From contig NZ_VSSR01000005.1 of the NCBI RefSeq assembly GCF_008123515.1, positions 62,001 through 126,000 on the forward strand: a stretch of 64,000 nucleotides of DNA. The letters run 5' to 3'. How positions within the stretch are numbered: the first letter of the stretch is position 1; the number at the start of each line of letters is the position of its first letter. The notes under the pieces were generated by a model. That model had not been told where the DNA came from and did no database searches. It was given only the letters and a program-made list of their open reading frames with translations. The translations under genes and the position numbers were made by a program. This document shows, piece after piece, positions 35,625-45,600 of the stretch. This DNA comes from Bradyrhizobium cytisi. Its GTDB lineage: Bacteria > Pseudomonadota > Alphaproteobacteria > Rhizobiales > Xanthobacteraceae.

Positions 35625-36572
35625 ATGCCAACCAAGCGCAGCGGACCAGCAGCAACAATCCCGAAAAATTATGAGGGGATCGTCAATCTGATCACTCGCG
35701 AATACCCAAACTTATCGACCGGATTTCAGCAGATCGCGAGATTCCTGACGCAGAATCCGAATGTGGTGGCACTCGAATCGATCAATGCCGTCGCCGCCAA
35801 ATGCCGGACTCATCCATCGAGCCTCGTCCGCTTCGCGCAGAGCCTCGGCTACTCCGGCTTCAAACAGCTGCAATCTGTTTTTCAAACCAGACTTGCCACT
35901 GCCGCCCCCGGATTTCGGGAGCGCATCAGCGCTCTCGAAAGTGAACTTTCACGAAATAAGGACCACGGCAGTCTCGGCTATTTGCGGGATCTGGTCGTGC
36001 GCGACATGGCGGCACTTCAAGATCTTCTCGAAGTCATATCGGAAAAAACCCTCGCCGACACCGCCAAGCTGCTCGTGCAGGCGGAAACGATTTACATTGC
36101 CGGACAACTCCGATCCGAACCTATTGCATCGTTGCTCAGGTATCTTCTGACGATGCTGCGCCGCCGTGTCGTCCTTCTCGATCCTGCCGGTGGCCTGGCG
36201 CAGGAAATGGCGACGACCATGACCGACCGCGACGTCCTGATCGCAATCGCATTTCGACATTATGCAAAAGAAGTCGTCGTCATATCCGAGGTGGCCGTAG
36301 CCAACGGAACTTACATCATAGCCATTACCGACAGCCAATTGTCGCCCCTCGCAAAAGACGCCCGGACACTCTTCACGATTCCGGAGGACGAATATCTGTT
36401 CTCCAGGTCGCTCGCGGCACCGATGTGCTTGGTCCAGTGTATTGCGATGGCAACGGCCGCCCTGCTTCAGCCAGGCCGGGACTCGACGCCACGAATTCCG
36501 ACGGTGACCGAGATGGCGCGCAATCGAACTGTCGCGCAAACACGGCAGCAAAGGCATTCTTCCAGGCGATGA
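35625..36572 (+). CDS. MurR/RpiR-family transcriptional regulator (IolR-like)
   Basis: A 315-residue regulator with an N-terminal HTH of the RpiR type (NYEGIVNLITREYPNLSTGF, AAKCRTHPSSLVRFAQSLGY, residues about 14-90) and a C-terminal SIS sugar-isomerase domain (LVQAETIYIAGQLRSEPIAS near residue 147). AGGCGAGGA just upstream supports ATG 35625 (35619 is also possible); the open frame extends further 5' without support. RpiR-type repressors control inositol catabolism in rhizobia (IolR); the SIS domain would bind a phosphorylated inositol intermediate. It is divergent from iolG and 118 bases before iolD, which fits that role. Confidence 0.92.
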   Translation: MPTKRSGPAATIPKNYEGIVNLITREYPNLSTGFQQIARFLTQNPNVVALESINAVAAKCRTHPSSLVRFAQSLGYSGFKQLQSVFQTRLATAAPGFRERISALESELSRNKDHGSLGYLRDLVVRDMAALQDLLEVISEKTLADTAKLLVQAETIYIAGQLRSEPIASLLRYLLTMLRRRVVLLDPAGGLAQEMATTMTDRDVLIAIAFRHYAKEVVVISEVAVANGTYIIAITDSQLSPLAKDARTLFTIPEDEYLFSRSLAAPMCLVQCIAMATAALLQPGRDSTPRIPTVTEMARNRTVAQTRQQRHSSRR

Positions 36573-36589
36573 TATTGAGCGCTCCGGCG

Positions 36590-36613
36590 TTTTAGCAATT
36601 TATCTTGCTAAAA
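36590..36613. promoter_or_regulatory. Perfect 9-bp palindrome upstream of iolD, candidate operator
   Basis: TTTTAGCAA (36590-36598) and TTGCTAAAA (36605-36613) form a perfect inverted repeat with a six-base spacer, 17 bases after the regulator stop and 77 bases before iolD. It is A+T-rich and has no T-run after it, so an operator is more likely than a terminator. Confidence 0.55.
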
Positions 36614-36634
36614 GCACGAAATGACAATAAATAT

Positions 36635-36690
36635 TCCCGAAACCGAATATGCACCATCGAAGGTGATCGAGAATTTCGGGAGGAACGCGC
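36635..36690 (+). promoter_or_regulatory. Leader hairpin covering the iolD ribosome-binding site
   Basis: TCCCGAAA at 36635-36642 pairs perfectly with TTTCGGGA at 36674-36681, and CACC (36652-36655) pairs with GGTG (36662-36665) inside it. The right outer arm overlaps the Shine-Dalgarno GGGAGGA (36678-36684) of iolD, so folding would hide the ribosome site. Confidence 0.4.
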
Positions 36691-38532
36691 ATGTCGACGG
36701 TTCGCTGCACCATGGCGCAGGCCCTGGTTCGCTATCTGTGCAATCAGTTTACGATCATTGATGGCAGAAAGGAGATGCTTTTTCCCGGCGTCTTTGCCAT
36801 TTTTGGCCATGGCAATGTCACCTGCCTGTCGGAAGCCTTGGAAGCCGTAAAAGATACTCTGCCGACCTGGCGCGGTCAGAATGAGCAATCGATGGCGCTT
36901 GCCGCCATAGGCTTCGCCAAGGCCAAACGCCGCCGCCAGGTCATGGTCGCCACCTCCTCGATCGGTCCCGGCGCACTGAACATGGTAACTGCCGCCGGAG
37001 TTGCCCATTCCAACCGCCTGCCGGTCTTGCTGCTGTCCGGTGATACATTCGTCAATCGCCGCCCCGATCCGGTCATGCAACAGGTCGAGCACTTCGGTGA
37101 CCCTTCGATCAATGTCAATGACGCCTTTCGTGCCGTGACGCGTTATTGGGATCGCATTACCCACCCGGAACAGATCATCTCGTCGCTGCCGCAGGCTGTC
37201 GCTGTCCTGCTCGATCCGGCGGATTGCGGCCCGGCTTTCATCGCGCTGCCGCAGGACGTGCAGGAAATGGCCTGGGACTACCCGGAAGCCTTTTTCAAGC
37301 CAACCGTCCATGCCATTGCACGTCCGCGCGCCGACAAGGATCGTCTGGCTCAGGCGCTCGAAATTCTCAAGAGCGCCAAACGACCGCTGATCATTTCAGG
37401 CGGAGGCGTGCGCTATTCCGGCGCCGAAGAAGTTCTCGGCGCTTTTGCAACGGAGCACGGCATTCCGGTTGCCGAAACCATCGCGGGCAAAGGTGCGTTC
37501 ACGCACCATCACCCAGCTCATATCGGTCCGATCGGCATCGTTGGCTCGACCTCGGCCAATGCTCTCGCAGCTGAAGCCGATATCATTCTGGCTATCGGCA
37601 CCCGCTTGATGGATTTTACCACGGGATCATGGACTTGCTTCGCGCCGGACGCGAAATTCGTCTCGATCAACGCAGCGCGCTTCGACGCAACCAAGCATCA
37701 AGCCCTCGCGGTGATCGGCGACGCACGCGAGACCGTTGCTGAACTGGCAGCTTCCCTCAAAGGGTGGAAGTCCGACGTGACATGGACCAATCACGGCAAA
37801 TCCGAGTTTGCGAAATGGAACGCTGCGCTCGATTCCTATCAGAGACCCACGAACGAACCCATTCCAACCTATGCGCAGGTGGTTGGCATCGTCAGTTCGC
37901 ATGCCGGCGAGCGCGACTATCTCATAGCTGCCGCCGGCGGCCTGCCCGGCGAAGTGATGAAGAACTGGCGCGTCAAAACGCCCAATACTTTCGACTGCGA
38001 ATTCGGTTTCTCCTGCATGGGCTATGAAATCGCGGCTGGATGGGGCGCGGCCATGGCGGACCCAACCCGCGTCCCGATCGTCATGGTGGGTGACGGTACC
38101 TACATGATGATGAACTCGGATATCTATTCAACCGTTCTCACCGGCCACAAGATCATCGTGATCGTTTGCGACAATGGCGGCTATGCCGTGATCAATCGCC
38201 TGCAGAACGGCAAGGGCGGCGCAAGCTTCAACAACCTGATCAAGGATTGCCGCGTCAAGCAACCGTTCGCCGTGGACTTTGCCAAACACGCCGAATCTAT
38301 GGGAGCGCTCGTGCGGAAGGTCGAAAGTCTCGCCGATCTCGGTGCTGCCATGGATTGGGCCTTGGGCACCGATCGTACCACGGTGTTGACCATCGTCTCC
38401 GACGCTTTCACCTGGACGCCCGGCGATGCCTGGTGGGATGTCGGCGTGCCGCAAGTCAGCGCCCGCGAGGGCGTTCTCGAGGCCTCGAAAGGCCAACTGG
38501 ACGGCCGCAAAAAACAGCGTGTCGGCGTTTAG
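36691..38532 (+). CDS. iolD: 3D-(3,5/4)-trihydroxycyclohexane-1,2-dione acylhydrolase
   Basis: A 613-residue ThDP-dependent enzyme that opens the ring of trihydroxycyclohexane-dione in inositol catabolism. It starts with the IolD-typical STVRCTMAQALVRYLCNQF, has the N-terminal pyrimidine-binding glutamate region LPTWRGQNEQSMALAAIGFA near residue 57, a central TPP domain (RPLIISGGGVRYSGAEEVLG) and the C-terminal ThDP-binding motif MVGDGTYMMMNSDIYSTVL near residue 465 (GDG ... N). Length matches IolD. It is followed after 45 bases by iolE, the preceding step of the pathway. Confidence 0.95.
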   Translation: MSTVRCTMAQALVRYLCNQFTIIDGRKEMLFPGVFAIFGHGNVTCLSEALEAVKDTLPTWRGQNEQSMALAAIGFAKAKRRRQVMVATSSIGPGALNMVTAAGVAHSNRLPVLLLSGDTFVNRRPDPVMQQVEHFGDPSINVNDAFRAVTRYWDRITHPEQIISSLPQAVAVLLDPADCGPAFIALPQDVQEMAWDYPEAFFKPTVHAIARPRADKDRLAQALEILKSAKRPLIISGGGVRYSGAEEVLGAFATEHGIPVAETIAGKGAFTHHHPAHIGPIGIVGSTSANALAAEADIILAIGTRLMDFTTGSWTCFAPDAKFVSINAARFDATKHQALAVIGDARETVAELAASLKGWKSDVTWTNHGKSEFAKWNAALDSYQRPTNEPIPTYAQVVGIVSSHAGERDYLIAAAGGLPGEVMKNWRVKTPNTFDCEFGFSCMGYEIAAGWGAAMADPTRVPIVMVGDGTYMMMNSDIYSTVLTGHKIIVIVCDNGGYAVINRLQNGKGGASFNNLIKDCRVKQPFAVDFAKHAESMGALVRKVESLADLGAAMDWALGTDRTTVLTIVSDAFTWTPGDAWWDVGVPQVSAREGVLEASKGQLDGRKKQRVGV

Positions 38533-38577
38533 CGCCGTTTGCGCAAGTGACAAGCGGTTTAACTCCCGGAGACTCCT

Positions 38578-39477
38578 ATGAAGGCGAAATTGGGTATCGC
38601 TCCGATCGCGTGGTGGAATGACGACCTGGAGGAGCTGAGCGATGATGTTTCGCTCGAAGAATGTCTGCGTCAGGCGAGCGACGCCGGTTTCACCGGCATG
38701 GAGACGGGCCGCCGTTTTCCGATGGACGCGAACGTGCTTGGCCCCGTCCTGAAAGCCCACAGAATGAAGGTATGCGGCGGCTGGTTCTCCGGTCTGTTGC
38801 TCGATGGCGATTTGGAACAGGAAAAGCAACGCGTCACCGAGCAAATGGCGTTGTTCAAGGCTGTCAACGCCCCCTGCATCGTTTACGGCGAATGCGCACG
38901 TACTGTTCAGGGCGATCGTTCGAGGCCTCTGGCAACGAAGCCCAAGCTTTCGGAGGCCGAAATCAAGGTCTATGCCCACAAGATGACGAAGTTTGGCGAA
39001 TGGTGCGCCGAGCAGGGCATGCCGCTATCCTATCACCACCATATGGCCGCTGTGATCGAGACCGAGCCGGAACTCGACATGTTCATGAGACATTCCGGCG
39101 AAGGCATCCCGCTGCTGTTTGATGCAGGCCACATGGCTTTTGCTGGCGGCGACGTCATGCGCGTCATCGACAAGCACCACAAGCGCATCACGCATGTTCA
39201 CACCAAGGATGTGCGCATGGATGTGATCGGCAAGCTTGACCGCACCAGAGAGAGTTTTCTCGACGCGGTCGTCAAGGGCGCCTTCACGGTGCCTGGCGAC
39301 GGCTCGCTCGACTTCGCCTCCATCGTCGGACGACTGGCCTCCTATGGCTATGAGGGCTGGTTCGTCGTCGAGGCCGAGCAGGATCCGAAGATCAATCCAC
39401 CGCTCGCAATGGCAAAAAGAGGACACGCGGAGCTGGTGCGCGTAATGGCCTTGGCTGGCTATGAGGTCGTTCGATGA
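38578..39477 (+). CDS. iolE: Myo-inosose-2 dehydratase
   Basis: A 299-residue TIM-barrel enzyme of the xylose-isomerase-like superfamily; IolE dehydrates 2-keto-myo-inositol to the dione that IolD hydrolyses. The N terminus KAKLGIAPIAWWNDDLEELS is distinctive for IolE. Likely metal ligands are in LSYHHHMAAVIETEPELD (near residue 149), LLFDAGHMAFAGGD (near 178) and ITHVHTKDVRMDV (near 203), and FVVVEAEQDP near the C terminus. A clear GGAG precedes the ATG. The 137-base gap after it holds no recognised feature. Confidence 0.95.
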   Translation: MKAKLGIAPIAWWNDDLEELSDDVSLEECLRQASDAGFTGMETGRRFPMDANVLGPVLKAHRMKVCGGWFSGLLLDGDLEQEKQRVTEQMALFKAVNAPCIVYGECARTVQGDRSRPLATKPKLSEAEIKVYAHKMTKFGEWCAEQGMPLSYHHHMAAVIETEPELDMFMRHSGEGIPLLFDAGHMAFAGGDVMRVIDKHHKRITHVHTKDVRMDVIGKLDRTRESFLDAVVKGAFTVPGDGSLDFASIVGRLASYGYEGWFVVEAEQDPKINPPLAMAKRGHAELVRVMALAGYEVVR

Positions 39478-39614
39478 ATCGCTTGGGTCGTAGGGTGCGC
39501 ATGATCGCCGCGTGAGGCGGGGTCTCATCACGGCGCTCGCCCGGGAGGACGACTGCGAGCGGATCGAACGCATCCGGAAGGCGTTGGGCCGCGGAAGCCT
39601 AAAGGAGCAAGGAA

Positions 39615-40589
39615 ATGGGCGTTGGTGTAGGTGTCATTGGAACGGGCGTGATGGGTTCGGAACATGCGCGCCTTGTCAGCCGCGAGATCCCCGGCGCGCA
39701 TCTGGCGGGGGTCTTCGACGCCGACGCCGCCCGCGCGCAAGCGGCCGCGGCGGGCGCCACTGTCTTTCCTGACCCTCGATCTCTGATCGCCTCAGACCGC
39801 ATTGAAGCGGTGATCGTCGCATCGCCGGACGGGACGCATGCGGAGATGACCTTGGCCTGCCTGGAAGCGGGCAAGCCCGTCCTGTGCGAAAAGCCGCTGG
39901 CCTTCTCCGCGGCGGAAGCCCTGCGCGTGGTTCAGACTGAAGTCGCATTGAAGCGCAGGCTGATCCAGGTCGGCTATATGCGGCGGTTTGATCCCGGCTA
40001 TCAGGAGATGAAGCGGATAAAGGACGAAGGCGCTGTGGGCGCAACCGTCTTGCTGCACAACGTCCACCGAAACGTCAGCGCGCCGGAGTGGTTTACCGGA
40101 CCGATGGCGGTGACGAATTCATTCGTGCACGAGATCGACATCAGCCGATGGCTGACCGGATCGGAAATGGTCTCGGCTCATGTCGCCAGCGGGCCCGGCG
40201 GCGAACCGCTGATGATCACGATGCGGACCGACCGCGACGAGATCGTGTCGACCGAGGTCAATATCAACGCCGCCTACGGCTATCATGTCCATGCCGAACT
40301 GGTGGGTCGGGAAGGAACGATCGCGCTGGCGCTGCCCTCGCTCACGATGTGCAATAGGGACCGCATTGGCGGAGTCGCCTATCCCGGCAATTGGATTCCG
40401 CGGTTTGCGGACGCTTATCGCAGGCAATTGACCGACTGGATTGGCGCGGTGACGACAGGAACTCCGGTTGGGGCGAGTGCCTGGGACGGCTATATCGCCT
40501 CTGCCATCGCCGAGCAGATCGCAGCAGGTCTAACCGAGAACCAAGCGACGACGTTGAAATACCCGTCACGTCCCTCGTTGTACGACTGA
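39615..40589 (+). CDS. Gfo/Idh/MocA-family oxidoreductase, IolG-like
   Basis: A 324-residue dehydrogenase with GVGVGVIGTGVMGSEHARLV at the start, KPVLCEKPLAFSAAEALRVV near residue 92, the IolG-type VGYMRRFDPGYQEMKRIKDE near residue 119 and FVHEIDISRWLTGSEMVSA near residue 171. The RRFDP segment is shared with the iolG product at 34171-35163, so it may act on another inositol isomer. AAAGGAG and AAGGA precede the ATG. It lies in the + strand iol operon between iolE and a further dehydrogenase. Confidence 0.91.
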   Translation: MGVGVGVIGTGVMGSEHARLVSREIPGAHLAGVFDADAARAQAAAAGATVFPDPRSLIASDRIEAVIVASPDGTHAEMTLACLEAGKPVLCEKPLAFSAAEALRVVQTEVALKRRLIQVGYMRRFDPGYQEMKRIKDEGAVGATVLLHNVHRNVSAPEWFTGPMAVTNSFVHEIDISRWLTGSEMVSAHVASGPGGEPLMITMRTDRDEIVSTEVNINAAYGYHVHAELVGREGTIALALPSLTMCNRDRIGGVAYPGNWIPRFADAYRRQLTDWIGAVTTGTPVGASAWDGYIASAIAEQIAAGLTENQATTLKYPSRPSLYD

Positions 40590-40665
40590 ACCCATACGCC
40601 AAGCCACAGGCGAGACGTTTCATCCCCTTTCAGGCATTCCATCGGCGACATCAGGGAGAGAATTG

Positions 40666-41736
40666 ATGATCAATTATGCCGTCGTCGGCGCCGGCTGGAT
40701 TTCGCAGCAAGCGTTCCTGCCCGGCGTGGTTCAGTCGGGAAATTCGCGGGTTGCGGCCATCGTGACCGGCGACCGCGCCAAGGCAGCGCGCCTCGCGGAC
40801 TTTTACGACATTGGCTCGGTTGTCGGCTATGACGGCTACGACGCCCTGATCGCCAGCCCCAGGATCGACGCGGTCTACATCGCCCTGCCGAACCACATGC
40901 ATGCCGATTACGCCATTCGGGCCGCACGCGCCGGCAAGCACGTCATGGTCGAGAAGCCGCTCGCCGTGAGCGAGGACGAAGCGCTCGCCATGATCGTCGC
41001 GGCGCGCAGCGCCAACGTGTTTCTGATGACCGCGTACCGGCTGCACCACGAACCGGGAACCGTCGCCGTTCTCGAACACATCCGCGCCAACGCCATCGGC
41101 CGACCGCTGTTCTTTCAGTCGGTGTTCAGCTTCCAGACGTCTCTGGGGAATCATCGGTTGCAAGCGACGGCCTGGGGTGGCCCGCTTCAGGACGTCGGCG
41201 TCTATTGCATCAACGCCGCCCGTCACATCTTTGCGGAAGAGCCGATCGAAGCCATAGCGACGGCGCACCGGCCGGTCGACGACCCGCGCTTTGGCGAGGT
41301 GGACGCCTCGGTGGCTGCAACGTTGCGATTTCCCTCGGGCGGCCTCGCACAATTCGTCGCCAGCTTCGCGGCAGCGGCGGTCGACAATTATCGGGTCGTG
41401 GGAACGACGGGCGACCTGGAGCTCGATCCTGGCTTCAGATTCGAGACTGCGACACGGCTGCGGCTGCGCAGTGACGGAAAGATCGCCGAGACCCGGTTTC
41501 CGCAAATCGATCATTTTGGCGCGCAGGTCGCGTATTTCTCGGACTGCATCAGATCGGGAACGCCGCCTGAAGCGGATGGCGACGAGGGCTTGGCGGACAT
41601 GCGCGCACTGCTCGCCATTCAACGGGCCGCTTCAACCGGGGTACCGCAAGCGATTTCGGCTCAACCGCGCTCTCGCCACCCGACCCCCGACATGGTGCGG
41701 CTTACTCCCGTAACTGATCGTCGCCTCGTTGTCTGA
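40666..41736 (+). CDS. Gfo/Idh/MocA-family oxidoreductase, glucose-fructose-oxidoreductase type
   Basis: A 356-residue dehydrogenase. The ATG at 40666 is chosen over an in-frame TTG three bases earlier; AGGGAGAG is upstream. The dinucleotide motif INYAVVGAGWISQQAFLPGV is at the start, the HVMVEKPLAVSEDEALAMIV segment near residue 94 and the catalytic region PLQDVGVYCINAARHIFAEE near residue 170. It has the YRLHHEPGTVAVLEHIRA helix of the glucose-fructose oxidoreductase branch and lacks the RRFDP motif of the IolG branch. Probably acts on a sugar or inositol derivative of the operon. Confidence 0.91.
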   Translation: MINYAVVGAGWISQQAFLPGVVQSGNSRVAAIVTGDRAKAARLADFYDIGSVVGYDGYDALIASPRIDAVYIALPNHMHADYAIRAARAGKHVMVEKPLAVSEDEALAMIVAARSANVFLMTAYRLHHEPGTVAVLEHIRANAIGRPLFFQSVFSFQTSLGNHRLQATAWGGPLQDVGVYCINAARHIFAEEPIEAIATAHRPVDDPRFGEVDASVAATLRFPSGGLAQFVASFAAAAVDNYRVVGTTGDLELDPGFRFETATRLRLRSDGKIAETRFPQIDHFGAQVAYFSDCIRSGTPPEADGDEGLADMRALLAIQRAASTGVPQAISAQPRSRHPTPDMVRLTPVTDRRLVV

Positions 41737-41772
41737 TTGCTACGGCCGGTTACCAAATCGAAGGACATCGTC

Positions 41773-42582
41773 ATGAGCGGACTGACTGGAAAAATTGCGG
41801 TCATTACCGGTGGCACGCAGGGACTCGGCGCAGCCATCGCGAGGTTGTTTGCCGATCGTGGCGCATCCGGCATCGTGACTTGCGGCCGCTCGGCGGCAAA
41901 AGGCCAGACGAAAGCCAGAGAAATTCAGGATGCAACCGGCACGAGGGTTGTGTTTGTCGCCGCCGATTTGGGCAAGGTCGAAGATTGCCGGACCGTCATA
42001 GCAAAGGCCGACGCAGAATTCGGCCGCGTCGACGTACTGGTGAATGCCGCTGGAGTAACAGATCGCGGCACGATCCTCGATACGTCGCCTGAATTGTTCG
42101 ACAGGATCTTCAATGTCAACGTTCGCGGCCCATTTTTCCTGATGCAGGAAACGATCAAGATCATGCGCCGTGAAAAGATCGCGGGCAACATCGTGAATAT
42201 TGGTTCGATGTCGGCCAAAGCCGGCCAACCGTTCATCGCCGCCTATTGCTCGTCAAAAGGCGCCCTGGCAACACTTACGGAGAATACGGCCTATGCCGTC
42301 ATGCGCAATCGTATCCGCGTCAACGGGCTGAATATCGGATGGATGGCCACCGAAGGCGAAGACCGGACTCAGATCGAGCATCATGGTGCAAGCTCGGATT
42401 GGCTGAAACAGGCGTCGGCCGTTCAACCATTTGGCCGTCTCATTGACCCCCATGAGGTTGCGCGCGCCGTTGCCTTTCTGTCGACGGATGAGTCAGGTCT
42501 GATGACGGGGTCCATGGTGAACTACGACCAGTCGATCTGGGGTGCATACGGCTCCTCGCCACAGCCCGAGTCTGCGCTGTAG
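41773..42582 (+). CDS. SDR-family oxidoreductase
   Basis: A 269-residue short-chain dehydrogenase. The ATG at 41773 (MSGLTGKIAVITGG) gives the family start; the open frame extends upstream only to the previous stop. Cofactor motif AVITGGTQGLGAAIARLF near residue 9, VLVNAAGVTDRGTILDT near residue 90, Ser in IVNIGSMSAKAGQP and the YCSSKGALATLTENTAYAVM active-site segment near residue 157. It is the last gene of the + strand iol operon and converges, 50 bases away, with the giant exoprotein gene. Confidence 0.92.
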   Translation: MSGLTGKIAVITGGTQGLGAAIARLFADRGASGIVTCGRSAAKGQTKAREIQDATGTRVVFVAADLGKVEDCRTVIAKADAEFGRVDVLVNAAGVTDRGTILDTSPELFDRIFNVNVRGPFFLMQETIKIMRREKIAGNIVNIGSMSAKAGQPFIAAYCSSKGALATLTENTAYAVMRNRIRVNGLNIGWMATEGEDRTQIEHHGASSDWLKQASAVQPFGRLIDPHEVARAVAFLSTDESGLMTGSMVNYDQSIWGAYGSSPQPESAL

Positions 42583-42632
42583 ATTGATCGCCGCACTCCT
42601 TTCCACCAAGCGGGTGACCGGATCCACCGTGC

Positions 42633-45600
42633 TCATCCCGTGTGAAAATGGGGAGCAGCCAGCAACGCCGGGTCCTGCAAGCAGCCGGTCGGATAAAATG
42701 CCTGGTGGATCGGGCCAGAGGCGTCTCCGGGCAACCTGGCGGCTGCCGCGAATTGATCCATCATGGCTGCAAGGCGACCAATATGCCCCGCATCCCCGCT
42801 CGAAGGGTCATTCGGGCCAGCCGATGAAGACTGCGCTGCACCCGACGTTGGCGCCGGAGGATCGGTCACTTGCATGGTCTGCGCCACCGACGTCGCGGTT
42901 TCGCCCGTAGTTGTGTTGCTCGCCGTTACCGTGAACGTAGCGACCGGGTGGTCGGTGCCCGTATAGCTCGACGACAGCGTCAGCCCGGTGAGTAGATTGC
43001 CTGTCGTGGAGGAGCCCTCGGTAATGGACCAGGTATAGGTTCCGTTGGATTGAAGGCTGCTCGTCACAGTGTTTCCGGCTGGGGCTGTGATCGACTCGTA
43101 ACTGGGCAAGCCGCTGATCGTCAGCGACAGTTTGTCGTCGGAGTCGACGGGCGTCGCGGTGATGCCCAACGCCACGGATCCTCCGGCCTGCACGGTCAGC
43201 GAGGTGTTGCTGATGGTCAGTGCCGGGACCTCGGGCCCCGCGTCCTGATCCACCGCGGCCAGCGCGGCCCCGCCGGCAGCCGTCCCAAACACTTGAATGG
43301 GCGGCGCTGTCGCGGCGTTGTTGGGAGCGGTCAAGCCCAATGAATCAGTGATCGTGCTCAGAACATTGTAGTGATTGTAGGCGGCGCCGTAGTTTCCCGC
43401 GACCACGTTGGCGCCATACAAGAGAGTTGGAACCTGATTGGAAGCAGCCTCGGAAGTCGAATCGTCATTTTCGTCCCAGGTCACGATCAGCAGCGAATTG
43501 TTGTTGACCGCCCACTGAGCATAGCCGCCCAGGTTTTGCTGAAGCCATTTATCACCCTGGGCGATCGTCCCGTCGTGCATGTCGTTGCTCACGCTGGGAA
43601 TGACGAACGAGACGGTCGGCAGGCTCGAATAATTGCCGTTGGCAAAAAGCGCCGGGAAGCTGGTGAAATCCGTTTGAACCGTGCGCCCCTCCGGGAATGA
43701 AACCCAGGGGTCATGATTGAAGTCACTGCCGATCCCGCCCTCGTCCACATAGCCCGTGAACGAGAGACCCGCGTTGTGCAAGACCGTGTAAAGTGTTGGG
43801 TCCGGGAGGCTGTAGGAGTTGTCGTCCGTTGTACCGAATGTCGAGCCGGCATAGAGTGCGAAATAGTCCGGCTGGCTTGGATGAGCCTCCGACGTCATGT
43901 TGGTTAGCGATGCGCCGCCGGCCATGAGGCTGTTGATGTAAGGTGCTTGGCTATTGCCGGCGATCTGGTCATAGTTGTGGTTTTCTTCAACGACGACCAC
44001 GATATGGCTGTACTTCGGTACGCCAGTGGTGGTCGTGGTCGGGTTGACCTGCAGGGTGCCGGTGGGATTGTAGTTGGCGGCGCCAGACAAGTTGGCGGCG
44101 TTGCCGGGTCTGTCGTTGATCGCCCCACCGTTGAGGTTCAAAGACGAGATGGCGAGATCGGACGTGGTCTGGCCTGCCGCGACCGTGTAGCTGAAGGTGA
44201 GCGCGGTGCCGCCGGAGCCACCGGTGTAGCTCGCCGTGCCGCCATCGTTGAGGGTGAGCGTCGGCGTGCCGCCGGTGGTGTTGACTGTGACGGCCTCACT
44301 GAGATTGACGGTCAAGGTGACGACTTGGCCGGTGTTCACACTGCCGGTGCCGTTGGTGATGCCGGTGCCGGTCGCGACGATCGAGGCGATTGTCGGCGCC
44401 GTCGTATCGATCTGCAGAATTCCGACCGGGTTGGAGTTGGTGGCGCCCGCCAGATTGGCGACGTTGCCGTTGCCGTCGACGATGGTTCCGCCGTTGAGGG
44501 TGAGCGATGAGACGATGAGATCGGCGGTGTTCTGGCCTGCCGCGACCGTGTAGCTGAAGGTGAGCGCAGTGCTCCCCGAACCGCCGGTGTAGGTTGCCGT
44601 GCCGCCATCGTTGAGAGTGAGCCGCGGGGCGCCCCCGGCGGTATTCACCGTCACGGCCGCACTGAAGTTGACCGTCAGCGTGACCACCTTGCCGGCATTG
44701 AGATCGCCGACGCCGTTGGTGATGCCAGTGCCGGAGGTCGCGATCGAGGCAATCGTCGCGGGCGGCCTGTTGACCTGCAGGATGCCGGTCGGATTGTAAT
44801 TGGTGGCGCCCGCCAGATTGAGAACATTGCCGGCGCCGTCGTTGACGACCGCGCCGTTGAGGTTGAACGCCGAGATGGCGAGATCGGCTGTAGTCTGCCC
44901 CGCCGCGGCCGTGTAGCTGAAGGTGAGCGCGGTGCTGCCTGAGCCGCCGGTATAGCTCGCCGTGCCGCCATCGTTGAGGGCGAGCGTCGGCGTGCCGCCG
45001 GTGGTGTTGACCGTCACCGCCTCGCTCAGATTGACCGTCAAGGTGACGACCGCGCCAGTATTCACATTGCCGGTGCCATTGGTGATACCGGTGCCGGTCG
45101 CAACGATCGAGGCAATCGTCGGTGCCGTCGTGTCGATCTGTAACGTGCCGGCCGGATTGTAGTTGGTGGCCGCCGTCAGATTGGCAGCAATGCCGTTGCC
45201 ACCGGTGATCGTCGCGCCGTTGAGGGTGAGCGATGAGACGATGAGATCGGCGGTATTCTGGGCTGCCGCAACCGTGTAGCTGAAGGTGAGCGCCGTGCTC
45301 CCCGAGCCGCCGGTGTAGCTTGCCGTGCCGCCGTCGTTGAGGGTGAGCCTCGGGGTTCCGCCCGCGGTATTGACCGTCACGGCCGCACTGAAGTTCACGG
45401 TCAACGTGACCGCCTTGCCCGCGTTGAGATCGCCGGCGCCGCTGGTGATGCCGGTGCCCGAGGCCGCGATCGAGGCAACCGTCGGTGCCGTCGGGTTGAC
45501 CTGCAGGATGCCGGCGGGATTGTAGTTGGTCGCGCCGGCCAAGTTGGCGCCGTTGCCGGCGCCGTCGCTGATGACGGCGCCGTTGAGGTTGAGCGACGAG

